Shown here: positions 35,608 through 44,367 of the stretch, in pieces
Layout: each line of letters opens with the position of its first letter
Numbering within the stretch: position 1 is the stretch's first letter
Position numbers and translations under genes: made by a program
Source: Lachnospiraceae bacterium M18-1
Lineage (GTDB): Bacteria > Bacillota > Clostridia > Lachnospirales > Lachnospiraceae
DNA length: 64,000 nucleotides
Assembly (NCBI GenBank): GCA_000403295.2
Contig: KE159611.1
Span: 497,849-561,848 of the forward strand
Direction of reading: 5' to 3'
Notes under the pieces: model-generated
Told to the model about the DNA's origin: nothing
Seen by the model: only the letters and a program-made list of their open reading frames with translations
Database searches by the model: none

Positions 35608-36556
35608 AGCTGAAACAAAATCCCGCTGTGCCGACAGCTTGGCGCACTGCGGAGAGAATCCAGGAGCCGGACAGGACCCACGCCGTACAGTCCTCTACCG
35701 GGGCAGCTTAAAGAGCTGTAATTATCAATGCAGCTATTGCCCTTTTTCCAAGCACAGGATTTCTAAGCGGGAATTGGAAGATGACCGGGAACAATGGTTC
35801 CGGTTCTGTGAAAGTCTGCGGGAAAGTGCGGAAGATCTGAGTATCCGCGCCCTGATGGTCGTACCCTACGGGGAAGCCCTGATCCACCCATGGTATTGGG
35901 AGGGGCTCGGCGGCCTGACAAAATGGGATGCTCTGGAGGCGGCGGGAGCACAGACCAACCTGAGCTTCTCTGCCGAACGCTCTCTCAAAATCTTCGATCA
36001 GTTCGGAGGTGCGCGGGAAAAGCTGCGTCTCTGGGCTTCCTTTCATCCGGAGATGACAACCTGCGAAGAATTTGCCGCAAAATGCATCCGTCTTCGGAGA
36101 GAAGGCATCCTTCTTTGCGCCGGCGCAGTAGGGGTTCCGGGAAATGTCGATCTGCTCCGCAGGCTCCGGGAAATGCTCCCGGACGAGATTTATCTCTGGA
36201 TCAACAAAATGGACGGCCTGAAACGCCCCTATACAGAAGAGGAAATTCGGCTGTTCCAATCCATAGATCCGTATTTTGACCGGGAGCTCCGGCATGTTCC
36301 CGCAGATGAACGCCTGTGTTTCAACCGGCTTTTCGTGGAGGCCGACGGAAAGGTCCGCAGATGCAATATCAGCGGGGCATCGGACAAAAACTGGTATGGA
36401 GGACATCGAAAGGATCTGTTTGAAGAGAGCTTTCTGTGCCGCAGAAAATGGTGCTCCTGTTATCTGGCATACGGACTCCGGGAGGAGGAAACGAATCAGG
36501 CGCTTTTCGGCCCGGATCCGGTGTTCCGAATTCCGCGAAGGCCCGGGGGATGCTGA
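35561..36556 (+). CDS. STM4011-family radical SAM protein
   Basis: 331 residues. The radical SAM motif C53-NYQ-C57-SY-C60 lies in a TIM-barrel start (VLYRGSLKSCNYQCSYCPFS). The C-terminus has a further Cys set (RRCNIS, then FLCRRKWCSCYLAYG) that could hold an auxiliary FeS cluster, as in SPASM-like enzymes. The start at 35561 lies inside the previous gene; no other Met occurs before the cluster motif, but a non-ATG start a little later is possible. Last gene of the STM4015-4011 operon. It ends convergently, about 60 bases from the ATPase gene. Confidence 0.85.
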   Translation: MDRQTDRLCSSLKRCEAETKSRCADSLAHCGENPGAGQDPRRTVLYRGSLKSCNYQCSYCPFSKHRISKRELEDDREQWFRFCESLRESAEDLSIRALMVVPYGEALIHPWYWEGLGGLTKWDALEAAGAQTNLSFSAERSLKIFDQFGGAREKLRLWASFHPEMTTCEEFAAKCIRLRREGILLCAGAVGVPGNVDLLRRLREMLPDEIYLWINKMDGLKRPYTEEEIRLFQSIDPYFDRELRHVPADERLCFNRLFVEADGKVRRCNISGASDKNWYGGHRKDLFEESFLCRRKWCSCYLAYGLREEETNQALFGPDPVFRIPRRPGGC

Positions 36557-36618
36557 CCTGGGCCTTATAGCCGAGAGAATGTTAGTATATTGCCTCCTTA
36601 TTTGCTCATAAACATAAC

Positions 36619-37818
36619 TTAATAATTTTCACTTAACAAGAAATCTGCCATATGCACAATCTTCACGCCATTGATATTGCCTGCGGCAAGCTCATCAAGG
36701 GTTACGACATACTTGGGGTAATGGTCTTTGATTTCAAGCAGATTGACAACCTCACGGTCGGATTCCTCCGGCAGATTGCGGCATACCTGCACATAAATAC
36801 GCTCGTCGCGTCGTACCGCCACGAAGTCAATCTCTTTCGTTTCGTTCTTGCCGATATACACCTCGTAGCCTTTTCTGAGGAGCTCAAAGTACACGATGTT
36901 TTCCAGCATAGCGGCAACGGATTTCGGATTAAAACCCATCATGCAGTATTTCAGAGAAGCGTCCGCAAGATAGAATTTCTCCTGCGTTTTCAGTACGGAT
37001 TTGCCTTGTAAGTCATATCGCTGGCAGCGATAGATCACAAAGGCTTTTTCCAGCCATTCCAGATAGTTATACACCGATTCCACCGAGAGAGAACGCCCCT
37101 CGCTTTTCAAAAACTTCACGATAGCGTTAGCGGAAAAGGTCTTGCCGACATTTTCAACGATATACTTCACAACACGGTTGAATAGGCCAAAGTTCGTGAT
37201 GTTGTGCCGTTTCGTTATATCGCTGGTGATAACGGAATTGTAAATGCCCTCGACAATCTGATAGGCTGCGCCCTCGTCAAAATTGCTCAGCGCAACAATA
37301 GGAAAACCGCCCATGCGGATATATTCGGTAAGCAGTTCTTTCGGCGTGCGTCCGCTTGCTTTTTTGAACTCCATATACTCGGCAAAGGACAGCGTAAATA
37401 CGGGGATAGAGATATACCGTCCCGTCAGGTAAGTGGATATTTCACTTGACATCAGTTTGGAATTGGAGCCAGTCACATAGATGTCTGTATTGGCATTTTC
37501 CAAAAGACTGTTGACTGCCTTTTCCCAGCCTGTGATTTCCTGTACTTCGTCAAGCAGAAGATAATAACGCTCACCGTCTGTCATTTTCTCTTTGATACCG
37601 TTATACATATCTTTGTCGGTCATACCGTCGTCAAAATCTTCCGAGGTATAGCGCATACTGATAATGTGGTCAGCAGGAACGCCGCTTTTTATCAAATCGT
37701 CCTGCAACATATCTAAAATTGTAGATTTCCCGCAGCGGCGAATACCCGCAAGGATTTTCACCAGCGGTACATTACGGTAAGTTTTCAGTAAATCTAAATA
37801 ATGGGGTCTAACGATCAT
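36619..37818 (-). CDS. ATP-binding protein with AAA and DUF4143 domains
   Basis: 399 residues, GGAGGAGATAG before ATG. Walker A GIRRCGKST near residue 26, Walker B YYLLLDEVQ near residue 90, sensor TGSNSKLM and arginine-rich LTGRY. The C-terminal DUF4143 domain (about 190-370) has ENIVYFELLRKGYEVYIGKN and EIDFVAV, a restriction-endonuclease-like fold. These multicopy clostridial ATPases have no clear biochemical role. It stands alone, converging on the STM operon. Codon and base use is slightly more AT-rich than the operon. Confidence 0.88.
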   Translation of the reverse strand: MIVRPHYLDLLKTYRNVPLVKILAGIRRCGKSTILDMLQDDLIKSGVPADHIISMRYTSEDFDDGMTDKDMYNGIKEKMTDGERYYLLLDEVQEITGWEKAVNSLLENANTDIYVTGSNSKLMSSEISTYLTGRYISIPVFTLSFAEYMEFKKASGRTPKELLTEYIRMGGFPIVALSNFDEGAAYQIVEGIYNSVITSDITKRHNITNFGLFNRVVKYIVENVGKTFSANAIVKFLKSEGRSLSVESVYNYLEWLEKAFVIYRCQRYDLQGKSVLKTQEKFYLADASLKYCMMGFNPKSVAAMLENIVYFELLRKGYEVYIGKNETKEIDFVAVRRDERIYVQVCRNLPEESDREVVNLLEIKDHYPKYVVTLDELAAGNINGVKIVHMADFLLSENY

Positions 37819-37984
37819 ACTATCTCCTCCTTTACCATTAGTATATCAAAAAAGCTTCGAATAGTCGATAGTTCTTACTGATATTCCGCAAAAACTTTTC
37901 AGTTTATATTTCTTTTTCGGTTCTGAATTGTATTTTGACTATGTAAAAAGCGGTACAGAAAAAGTCCCGTACCGCTTATGCTGA

Positions 37985-38840
37985 AATATTCAATTTAATT
38001 CCCCGACTTTTTTCAGATATGCCCAGCGCATTGCAGAGGAACATGGCATTGAAATCGAGTTTATCCGTAAGCTTCGGGCTTTCCGCAAAGATGACCGCAT
38101 CCAGGAGATCATTCGGGAAACCGGCAAGTCCGAGGGGCTGATCCATATCTTTTCTGCCATGGAACAGTGCAATACTTATAAGCCGTGGCATGATATACTG
38201 TAAGAAAGAAGTCGCCACAAACTACAACAAACGTATTCTCGGCACGAGGATCAAACACCACATGGGTGATGTATCAATTAAAATGTATGATAAATTCGGC
38301 TGCGTCTTACGGATAGAAAGTACCTGCAATGACATCGGGACTTTCCGGGTAAAACGGAAAGTGGAACACAAAGACGGCAGTTCTACAGAACAAAAAGCCC
38401 CCCTGAAAAAAAGCATTTACAGCCTATACCAGTTGTTTACGATCATGAAAGCCGCCAATTACCGGTATCTGGAATTCATCTCAGGATTTGATGGCCACAG
38501 CGGTGGAAACGGGAACCTTACAAAAGCGACAGAGGCAGTTAAGGAGAAAGGCCGTTCCTATCGTGGGCTGAATTTCTTTTCAGAAAGGGATCTGAAGGTA
38601 CTGGAAGTTATCAGCCGTGATGAATACATCACTTTCGGTATGCAGGGAAAAGATATCCGCCGTCATCTGGAAGATATCAGTCCGTCTGCCATGTCCAGAA
38701 TTTTTAAGCGTCTCCGTCTCCATGGGATTATTGAGCGGATGGAAGGCACTTATAAATATTTTGCTGCGGCCTACGGAAAAGAAATCATTGCTGCGGGATT
38801 AACCGTCAGAAACCTTGTGCTTATACCAGCATTGGCATAA
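37985..38840 (+). pseudogene. Unknown winged-helix family protein, internally deleted
   Basis: Two pieces of what looks like one gene. A frame from about 38009 to 38203 reads AQRIAEEHGIEIEFIRKLRA and ends ...YKPWHDIL-stop. A second frame from 38190 to 38840 carries NYNKRILGTRIKHHMGDVSIKMYDKF-type sequence and a C-terminal winged helix (MSRIFKRLRLHGIIERMEG). From memory of the family, full proteins are about 450-500 residues with both parts in order, so the middle has been deleted. The ATG at 38190 is probably not a genuine start. The family function is not known to me. Confidence 0.6.
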
Positions 38841-39100
38841 GTGTTCTTTTCACGCAGAAATTTTGCCATTTTGCGTCAAAAATAATTTATAAGTGGCCTA
38901 ATTTCTGGGTAGCACTATGCCTTAATATCCAAAGATGCCCTCGGTTTTAATGAAAATTCACTGTCGCCTAATTCCAATTCACTGAACTGGCAGCCCGTGT
39001 GAACAATAACGGACAGGCTACGTTCGATACGATGCCCAATCTTTTCCTCCGGGCTTGAAATATTTTTTTAGCTCGACCCGAATCAGCATTCTCGTAACTG

Positions 39101-39994
39101 CTACTTGATACAGATGTCCGAGGCTGTATCTTTTACGCCGTTGATCTGAAGCCGCACATGAATCTTTCCATTCTTAAATTCATCCAACGGATATTCGAGA
39201 GGTTCGGAAAGGCTGGTCACATCCACAGACTGCACCTCCTCGCCCTGTACCAGCCACAGAACAAGCGTGGCGCCGTCCGGTACGGAACCGCAGGAAATAT
39301 CCGCATACAGCATTTGGGAATCCGCGTCCTCGATCTTCATATTCTGCTCCACAATATAGCCTTTGCTGGCGGTTTTGAATTCCAGATGCCAGACATTGCC
39401 GAAATAGGTGCTGAGCTCCATGCCGATCACCCCTATGTTCCAAACCCGGTCATTAGACGCAGGATCTGTATTTATGCCGTTTCCGGATGCGGCTTTTACG
39501 ATAAAGCCTGTCAGGCAGGCCAGCATAAGCACCATGCTGACTGCGCCTGCAATAATCAAGTGTAAGTGATGGGTTCCTTTTTTTGTCAACATCATATTGT
39601 CCTCCTTATTTTCGAGATGTGTTCCGCACTCTTCACAATAGTTCGCCTTCGTTGAAATCCGATGTCCGCAGGCAGGGCATTCCCCCTTGATTTCCGAACG
39701 GCGCAGGAAATAGATCAGCATCCCGATAAAGGGGGACATGATAAAGACCAAAAGCGCCCATAATACCGGGTCGTCCCCCCGTTTTCTGCAGTCCTGATAG
39801 ATCCATGCCGCAAAGAACCCGGACGTACCGAAAGCGAAGAGCATAAAGCCCAGCATGAAAGCCGGAAGCAGCATCGAGAGGCCGTTGAAACCATCGCTTT
39901 TCAGAAAATACAGTCCGAACCGCAGTAAGATCAGCAATACAATGACTGGAATCCCTATGAAAAGCAGATTTTTTTTGTTCTTTGTATTCTTCAT
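39101..39994 (-). CDS. Membrane protein with zinc ribbon, third gene of the ECF sigma operon
   Basis: 297 residues. Three membrane segments (about 10-30, 40-65, 78-98) precede a zinc ribbon, CPACGHRI...YCEECG (about 106-126). A fourth segment (about 145-168) and a beta-rich extracellular domain follow. Overlaps the preceding gene by ATGA. It may be the stress-response target or a sensor of the sigma factor. No family name is certain. It is not a standard anti-sigma factor. Confidence 0.7.
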   Translation of the reverse strand: MKNTKNKKNLLFIGIPVIVLLILLRFGLYFLKSDGFNGLSMLLPAFMLGFMLFAFGTSGFFAAWIYQDCRKRGDDPVLWALLVFIMSPFIGMLIYFLRRSEIKGECPACGHRISTKANYCEECGTHLENKEDNMMLTKKGTHHLHLIIAGAVSMVLMLACLTGFIVKAASGNGINTDPASNDRVWNIGVIGMELSTYFGNVWHLEFKTASKGYIVEQNMKIEDADSQMLYADISCGSVPDGATLVLWLVQGEEVQSVDVTSLSEPLEYPLDEFKNGKIHVRLQINGVKDTASDICIK

Positions 39995-40368
39995 GCCAAT
40001 TCACCTCTTTTCTCAACCTGGATCGCAATCGTTTCTTTCAGATTCGTCCTTTTTACGCCGACGATGGTCAGCAGCACACCGGCCAGACCAATGTATAAGC
40101 AGCTTCCGGCAGCGAAATACGCCAGATAACTGTTGCCAATCACCAGCAGCGCAGCTGCGGCCAGCATCGTAAATGTCGCCAGATTCAGGATCATAGGCAG
40201 ATACCAGAGAGACACGGTACGGGCGGCAGGATGCTTTCGCATGGCGGCTTCCTGCCGGTACAGGGCCGCTTTCAGTTTACAATTCAGCTCCGGGGCGGGT
40301 TCCTCCGTCAGCTTCACGGATGAACGGATGATCTCGTCTATTTTTTCATCAAAACGGTTATCTTTCAT
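39991..40368 (-). CDS. Putative anti-sigma factor-like membrane protein
   Basis: 125 residues. A soluble N-terminal part (about 1-50) with helical IDEIIRSSVKL and ELNCKLKAALYRQEAA segments is followed by two membrane segments (about 55-75 and 80-102). The gene overlaps the ECF sigma gene by 11 bases and the next gene by four. This layout (sigma, small protein with cytosolic N-terminus and two membrane helices) is that of an anti-sigma factor, but no zinc-type HxxxCxxC motif is present. The role is inferred from context. Confidence 0.6.
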   Translation of the reverse strand: MKDNRFDEKIDEIIRSSVKLTEEPAPELNCKLKAALYRQEAAMRKHPAARTVSLWYLPMILNLATFTMLAAAALLVIGNSYLAYFAAGSCLYIGLAGVLLTIVGVKRTNLKETIAIQVEKRGELA

Positions 40369-40882
40369 AGCCGGCTTCCTCCAATCTTTTTTTGATCACG
40401 CTTCTTCCTTTAAACAATCGGCTTTTCACGGTTCCGGGCGGCTTTTTTATGATCGCCGCGATCTGCTCGACGGAACAATCGGAAAAGTAAAACAGGATCA
40501 GCGGCACCCGGATTTTTTCCGGAAGGGTCTGGATGATCCGGTCCACTTCCGCGGCCAGCTCTTTTTGAAAATAATTTTCTTCGATACTCTCCCCGGAAGG
40601 CAGCAGCATTTCTGTCTCATCATCCAGGTTCCCGCAGGGAGCGATCCGGTTCCTGCGGGCCTGTTTTCGCCTGCCGCTTTTCCAGAGGTTGTGTGCCAGT
40701 GAGAAAAACAGGGCCTTCGGATTCTGTGTCCAGTCAAGCCTCCACTCGGTTTCCAGTGCCTTCAGGAAGGTCTGCTGGTATAAGTCCTCGGCATCCGTTT
40801 TATCCAGACAGAGCTTCAGGCAGAATCTGTATATGTCCGTGCCAAAGCTGTCAATGCATCTTTCAATCTCTCTTGCCTCCAA
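40358..40882 (-). CDS. ECF-type RNA polymerase sigma factor
   Basis: About 174 residues from a TTG at 40882, preceded at good distance by GGGAGGTGAAG. The ATG at 40984 would add 34 residues and lacks a ribosome site. Sigma-2 region IYRFCLKLCLDKTDAEDLYQQTF and sigma-4 region LPEKIRVPLILFYFSDCSVEQIAAII...GTVKSRLFKGR are clear. It directs transcription of its own operon and unknown targets, and is probably held by the membrane protein encoded next. The TTG start may keep its level low. Confidence 0.88.
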   Translation of the reverse strand: MEAREIERCIDSFGTDIYRFCLKLCLDKTDAEDLYQQTFLKALETEWRLDWTQNPKALFFSLAHNLWKSGRRKQARRNRIAPCGNLDDETEMLLPSGESIEENYFQKELAAEVDRIIQTLPEKIRVPLILFYFSDCSVEQIAAIIKKPPGTVKSRLFKGRSVIKKRLEEAGYER

Positions 40883-41002
40883 TGCTTCACCTCCCTCAGG
40901 AACTGTCGCGAAATAATATATATGGATTACGGCTGTTCCTTTCCTGTTCACCTTATATTCGACACGAAACTTCAGGCGGTTCATTTTTTTATAAAATAAT
41001 CA

Positions 41003-43597
41003 TCATTCCGCAAACCGGATCCGGTCGATCAGGCTCTGCTTCCGGAAGCTTTGATTCACCAGATATGTGACCAGAAGCTGCACTGTCAGCACCGCCGCCG
41101 CGAGGACCAGCGCCGGGACCACGGGATACCGGTAGTTCATGATGGAGAAGATTCCTGTCTTTTTTGACCACAAGAACGCACCGTACCCCAGCAGGCTTCC
41201 AAGTCCCAGCGACAGCGCCAGTGTCCCCATCGTGTAAAACAGCCCTTCCATCTGCAGCATATTGACCGTCTGCCGCTCGGACATGCCGATAGCCTGCAGC
41301 ATTCCCAGCTCCCTGCGCCTGACATACACGCTGTTGATCATGGTATTGACCAGGTTCAGGATCCCGATCAGGCCGAATATCAGAAGCACCCCATAGCAGA
41401 TAGAAAGAAGAATGCCGATGGACTTTTCCGCCTCCTCATAGGCTTCCGCATAAGTCCTAATCTCCAGATATTCCAGATCCGCCGTCAGATGCCGTACTTC
41501 CTCTGCGGCGCTCTTTTCCATCCCGGACTCCACGGTGATCTCCAGGCAGTCTGTCAGATTCGTTTCACAGAGGCTTTGGAGCGCGTCCGCAGGCATGGCG
41601 AGCCAGGTTCCGCCATAGCTGCCCGGGCCGTTTACGACTGCCGCGATCCGAAATTCCTTCTGCAGTAGATTCTCACCGTCCATCAGCTCCATACGGATTG
41701 TTTTCCCGGGCTTCCAGTCCTTCATCTCTTCAAACCGGTCCCGAAAGTTCTCTCCCAGGATGATCCCGGTGCCTTCCGCAAGGGACGGGTCGTCCAGGGA
41801 TCCTTCCGCCACATAGTCTCTGAGCGCTTCCAGCGCCCGCGCACTGACTCCTGTAATCCCGCTTGCGAGCGGGCTTCCGTCCGCCTCCGTGGGGCCATCC
41901 AGCCTGACATTCACTGCCATATCCACATCAATGTCCTTCACTCCGCCGATCTGCAGGAGCTGTTCCTTCAATTCCTCTGTCAGCGGGTTATTCTGCTGAA
42001 TCTTGTTCAGCGCCCGCTCCGGATACATGGGGTCCGCCCAGGAATCCACGGATAGCCGGATGTCTTCCCGCAGGTCATCCCTCACCATATCCTCAGGAGA
42101 CATACAGCTGCAGACTGTCGCAACGACCATGAACAGGATTCCGGTTGCCCCCAGCGTAAAAATGGTCATAACCGTGCGTTTCTTGTTTCGGCTCAGGTTG
42201 GTAAGGGTCATCTTCCGGATGTCGATCTCCTCGTAGCCCTTTCTGGTCTTCCCGGCCGTGCTGCTGCTTTTTTTCCAGAAATGCAGCAGCCCCGCAGATT
42301 TCTTCCCGCCAGCCGCAGCAATTTTTTCTGCTTCTGTGCCTGACCCGGATCTCTTCCGGGAAGCCCGCGTACTGCCTGCATCTCCCTGATACCTGAGCGC
42401 CTCTATGGCGGAAATCCTGGACGCCGTGCGCATAGGCTTCAGCAGCGAAATGTATACCGTCGCAAAGCTGGTCAGAATGCCGAACACAATGATCCAGGGC
42501 TGAATCAGATTCACCTCGCCGTTTTCTACGATCTGCTTCATTTGATCCGCAACGGCAAAATCACTGCTGACACTGTATCTGGCCGTCAGCCGGATCATCT
42601 GCACGCCGCCCAGGAGTCCCAGAAGCAGACCGATGGGGACCGCGATCGCCGCAACCGCAAGCCCTTCCCGGAAGACCAGCTGCCGTATCTGCCGTTTCGT
42701 GGCGCCCACTGCGCGCAGCCTTCCGTATTCCTGCACTTTATCCAACATAGATACATAATAAATACCGTAAATGGTCAGCGCCCCGGCAAGCGCGATCAGC
42801 GCCATCATCAGCCCGAGTCCGCTGTACGTGGCTGGATCCACATAATTTGCCATAAGATATTCCCCATTGAGGATGATCTCATTTTTCTCAACGCCGTATT
42901 CCCCGCCCAGTGTTTCAATCTGCTCCTGGATGGCGTCAGTGATCATCCCGTCTGCACCGGCCAGCCGGAGATAGATCCGGTATTGGCGCTCCTCCTCCGT
43001 CAGGAGCTCTTTGGCAAATGCATCCGAAACAAAGCAAAAGTACAGGCTGTCCCGAATGGAAATCTCGGAATCGGCAACCATTCCCGAAATAGTAAATTCC
43101 CGGCTCTCCCTGGTCTCACTCCCGCCGTTCGGGCGGAACGGAACCTGGATCCGGTCCCCTGTCGTTCCTTCCAGCCCCATGGCTTCCAGGATACCTTTTG
43201 ATACGACAATCTCATCCGCCTTCTCCGGAAAATGTCCTTCCGCCAGTTCCTGTCTGGAAAGTTCTGCTGCCGCCTGGTCAATGGACAGCATAGTGATCCG
43301 GACGTCGGGATCCCGGTCGCAGTACATGGCAGCCGCATCCTCCCGGAGCCCAGCCTGTTCGATCCGCACATCCGCCAGGAGCTTCTTCGCTGTCTGGCTG
43401 TCCACATCCCGAAACATCGCGTGAAATGTCGGATAATATTGATTCACTGCCTGATTTTGGATTGTGATAAAACCGAGAATGACCGTGGGCGCCGCGGTGA
43501 GCAAAAACGCGGTGAGCGCGATAGCCGCCCCGATCAATAGATTTCTGCTTTTGTTTTTCTTGAAATTAGAAAGTGCCGTCCTGCTGATCGTATTCAT
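41003..43597 (-). CDS. FtsX-like ABC transporter permease (MacB/BceB-type exporter)
   Basis: 864 residues. One N-terminal membrane segment, a long extracytoplasmic region (about 45-250), three membrane segments (about 260-380), a second extracytoplasmic region, and a C-terminal FtsX core of three segments (LLSICYGVLLIFGLIGILNL, MLQAIGMS motif). A cytoplasmic Ser/Lys-rich linker lies near residues 400-440. It begins directly after the ATPase gene stop. With the ATPase and the downstream-strand two-component genes it resembles peptide-antibiotic sensing/detoxifying modules, but the substrate is unknown. Confidence 0.9.
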   Translation of the reverse strand: MNTISRTALSNFKKNKSRNLLIGAAIALTAFLLTAAPTVILGFITIQNQAVNQYYPTFHAMFRDVDSQTAKKLLADVRIEQAGLREDAAAMYCDRDPDVRITMLSIDQAAAELSRQELAEGHFPEKADEIVVSKGILEAMGLEGTTGDRIQVPFRPNGGSETRESREFTISGMVADSEISIRDSLYFCFVSDAFAKELLTEEERQYRIYLRLAGADGMITDAIQEQIETLGGEYGVEKNEIILNGEYLMANYVDPATYSGLGLMMALIALAGALTIYGIYYVSMLDKVQEYGRLRAVGATKRQIRQLVFREGLAVAAIAVPIGLLLGLLGGVQMIRLTARYSVSSDFAVADQMKQIVENGEVNLIQPWIIVFGILTSFATVYISLLKPMRTASRISAIEALRYQGDAGSTRASRKRSGSGTEAEKIAAAGGKKSAGLLHFWKKSSSTAGKTRKGYEEIDIRKMTLTNLSRNKKRTVMTIFTLGATGILFMVVATVCSCMSPEDMVRDDLREDIRLSVDSWADPMYPERALNKIQQNNPLTEELKEQLLQIGGVKDIDVDMAVNVRLDGPTEADGSPLASGITGVSARALEALRDYVAEGSLDDPSLAEGTGIILGENFRDRFEEMKDWKPGKTIRMELMDGENLLQKEFRIAAVVNGPGSYGGTWLAMPADALQSLCETNLTDCLEITVESGMEKSAAEEVRHLTADLEYLEIRTYAEAYEEAEKSIGILLSICYGVLLIFGLIGILNLVNTMINSVYVRRRELGMLQAIGMSERQTVNMLQMEGLFYTMGTLALSLGLGSLLGYGAFLWSKKTGIFSIMNYRYPVVPALVLAAAVLTVQLLVTYLVNQSFRKQSLIDRIRFAE

Positions 43598-44266
43598 CTA
43601 GCCCACCACCTTCCCGTCTTCGATGATGAGGGTGCGGTCTGCCATCTGGGCAATGGTCTCGTCGTGGGTGATCATGACCAGCGTCTGGCCGTATTTTGCC
43701 ACACAGCTTTTCAGCATGGCGACCACCTCCATCTCGGTGCGGGAATCCAGATTCCCCGTGGGTTCGTCGGCCAGAATGATGGCGGGGCGGGATGCCAATG
43801 CCCTTGCGATGGCGGTCCGCTGCTTCTGTCCTCCGGAGAGCGTACTGGGCAGGGCTTTTAAGCGTTCCTCCATACCGATGCTCTGGATGATATCCATCAC
43901 ATAATCTTTATTCACCCTTTTGCCGTCCAGGCCAATAGGGAGGACGATATTTTCCCATACATTTAATGCCGGGATCAAGTTGAAATCCTGGAAAATGAAT
44001 CCGATCTTCCGTCTCCGGAATACCGCAAGCTGTTCATCCTTTAAGGAAAATAAATCCTGTCCGCTGATAATGACCTGCCCGCTGTCCGGCCGGTCCAGGC
44101 CGCCCAGCATGTGGAGGAGGGTAGATTTCCCTGAACCGGACCGGCCTACCACCGCCACAAATTCCCCGTGATCGACTGTGATGCTGGTGTGGTCGATGGC
44201 TTTGATCCGGCTTTCCCCGTCACCGTAATATTTTACAAGATCAATGGTTTCTAAGATTGGATGCAT
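43598..44266 (-). CDS. ABC transporter ATPase (LolD/MacB family)
   Basis: 222 residues. Walker A GRSGSGKST, Q-loop FIFQDFNLIPALNVWEN, signature LSGGQKQRTAIA, Walker B IILADEPTGNLD and H-loop MITHDE are all intact. It powers the FtsX-type permease encoded immediately after it. About 100 bases separate it from the kinase gene upstream, so it may have its own regulator-dependent promoter in 44267-44367. No clear boxes seen. Confidence 0.94.
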   Translation of the reverse strand: MHPILETIDLVKYYGDGESRIKAIDHTSITVDHGEFVAVVGRSGSGKSTLLHMLGGLDRPDSGQVIISGQDLFSLKDEQLAVFRRRKIGFIFQDFNLIPALNVWENIVLPIGLDGKRVNKDYVMDIIQSIGMEERLKALPSTLSGGQKQRTAIARALASRPAIILADEPTGNLDSRTEMEVVAMLKSCVAKYGQTLVMITHDETIAQMADRTLIIEDGKVVG

Positions 44267-44367
44267 AGATAAAGGCTCCTTTCGAATATATATTGTATTT
44301 ATTCTGTTCTGTATATATCATACTCCAGAACCCTTACAAGAACCTTTCAGAAAAGATAACACTTTTG

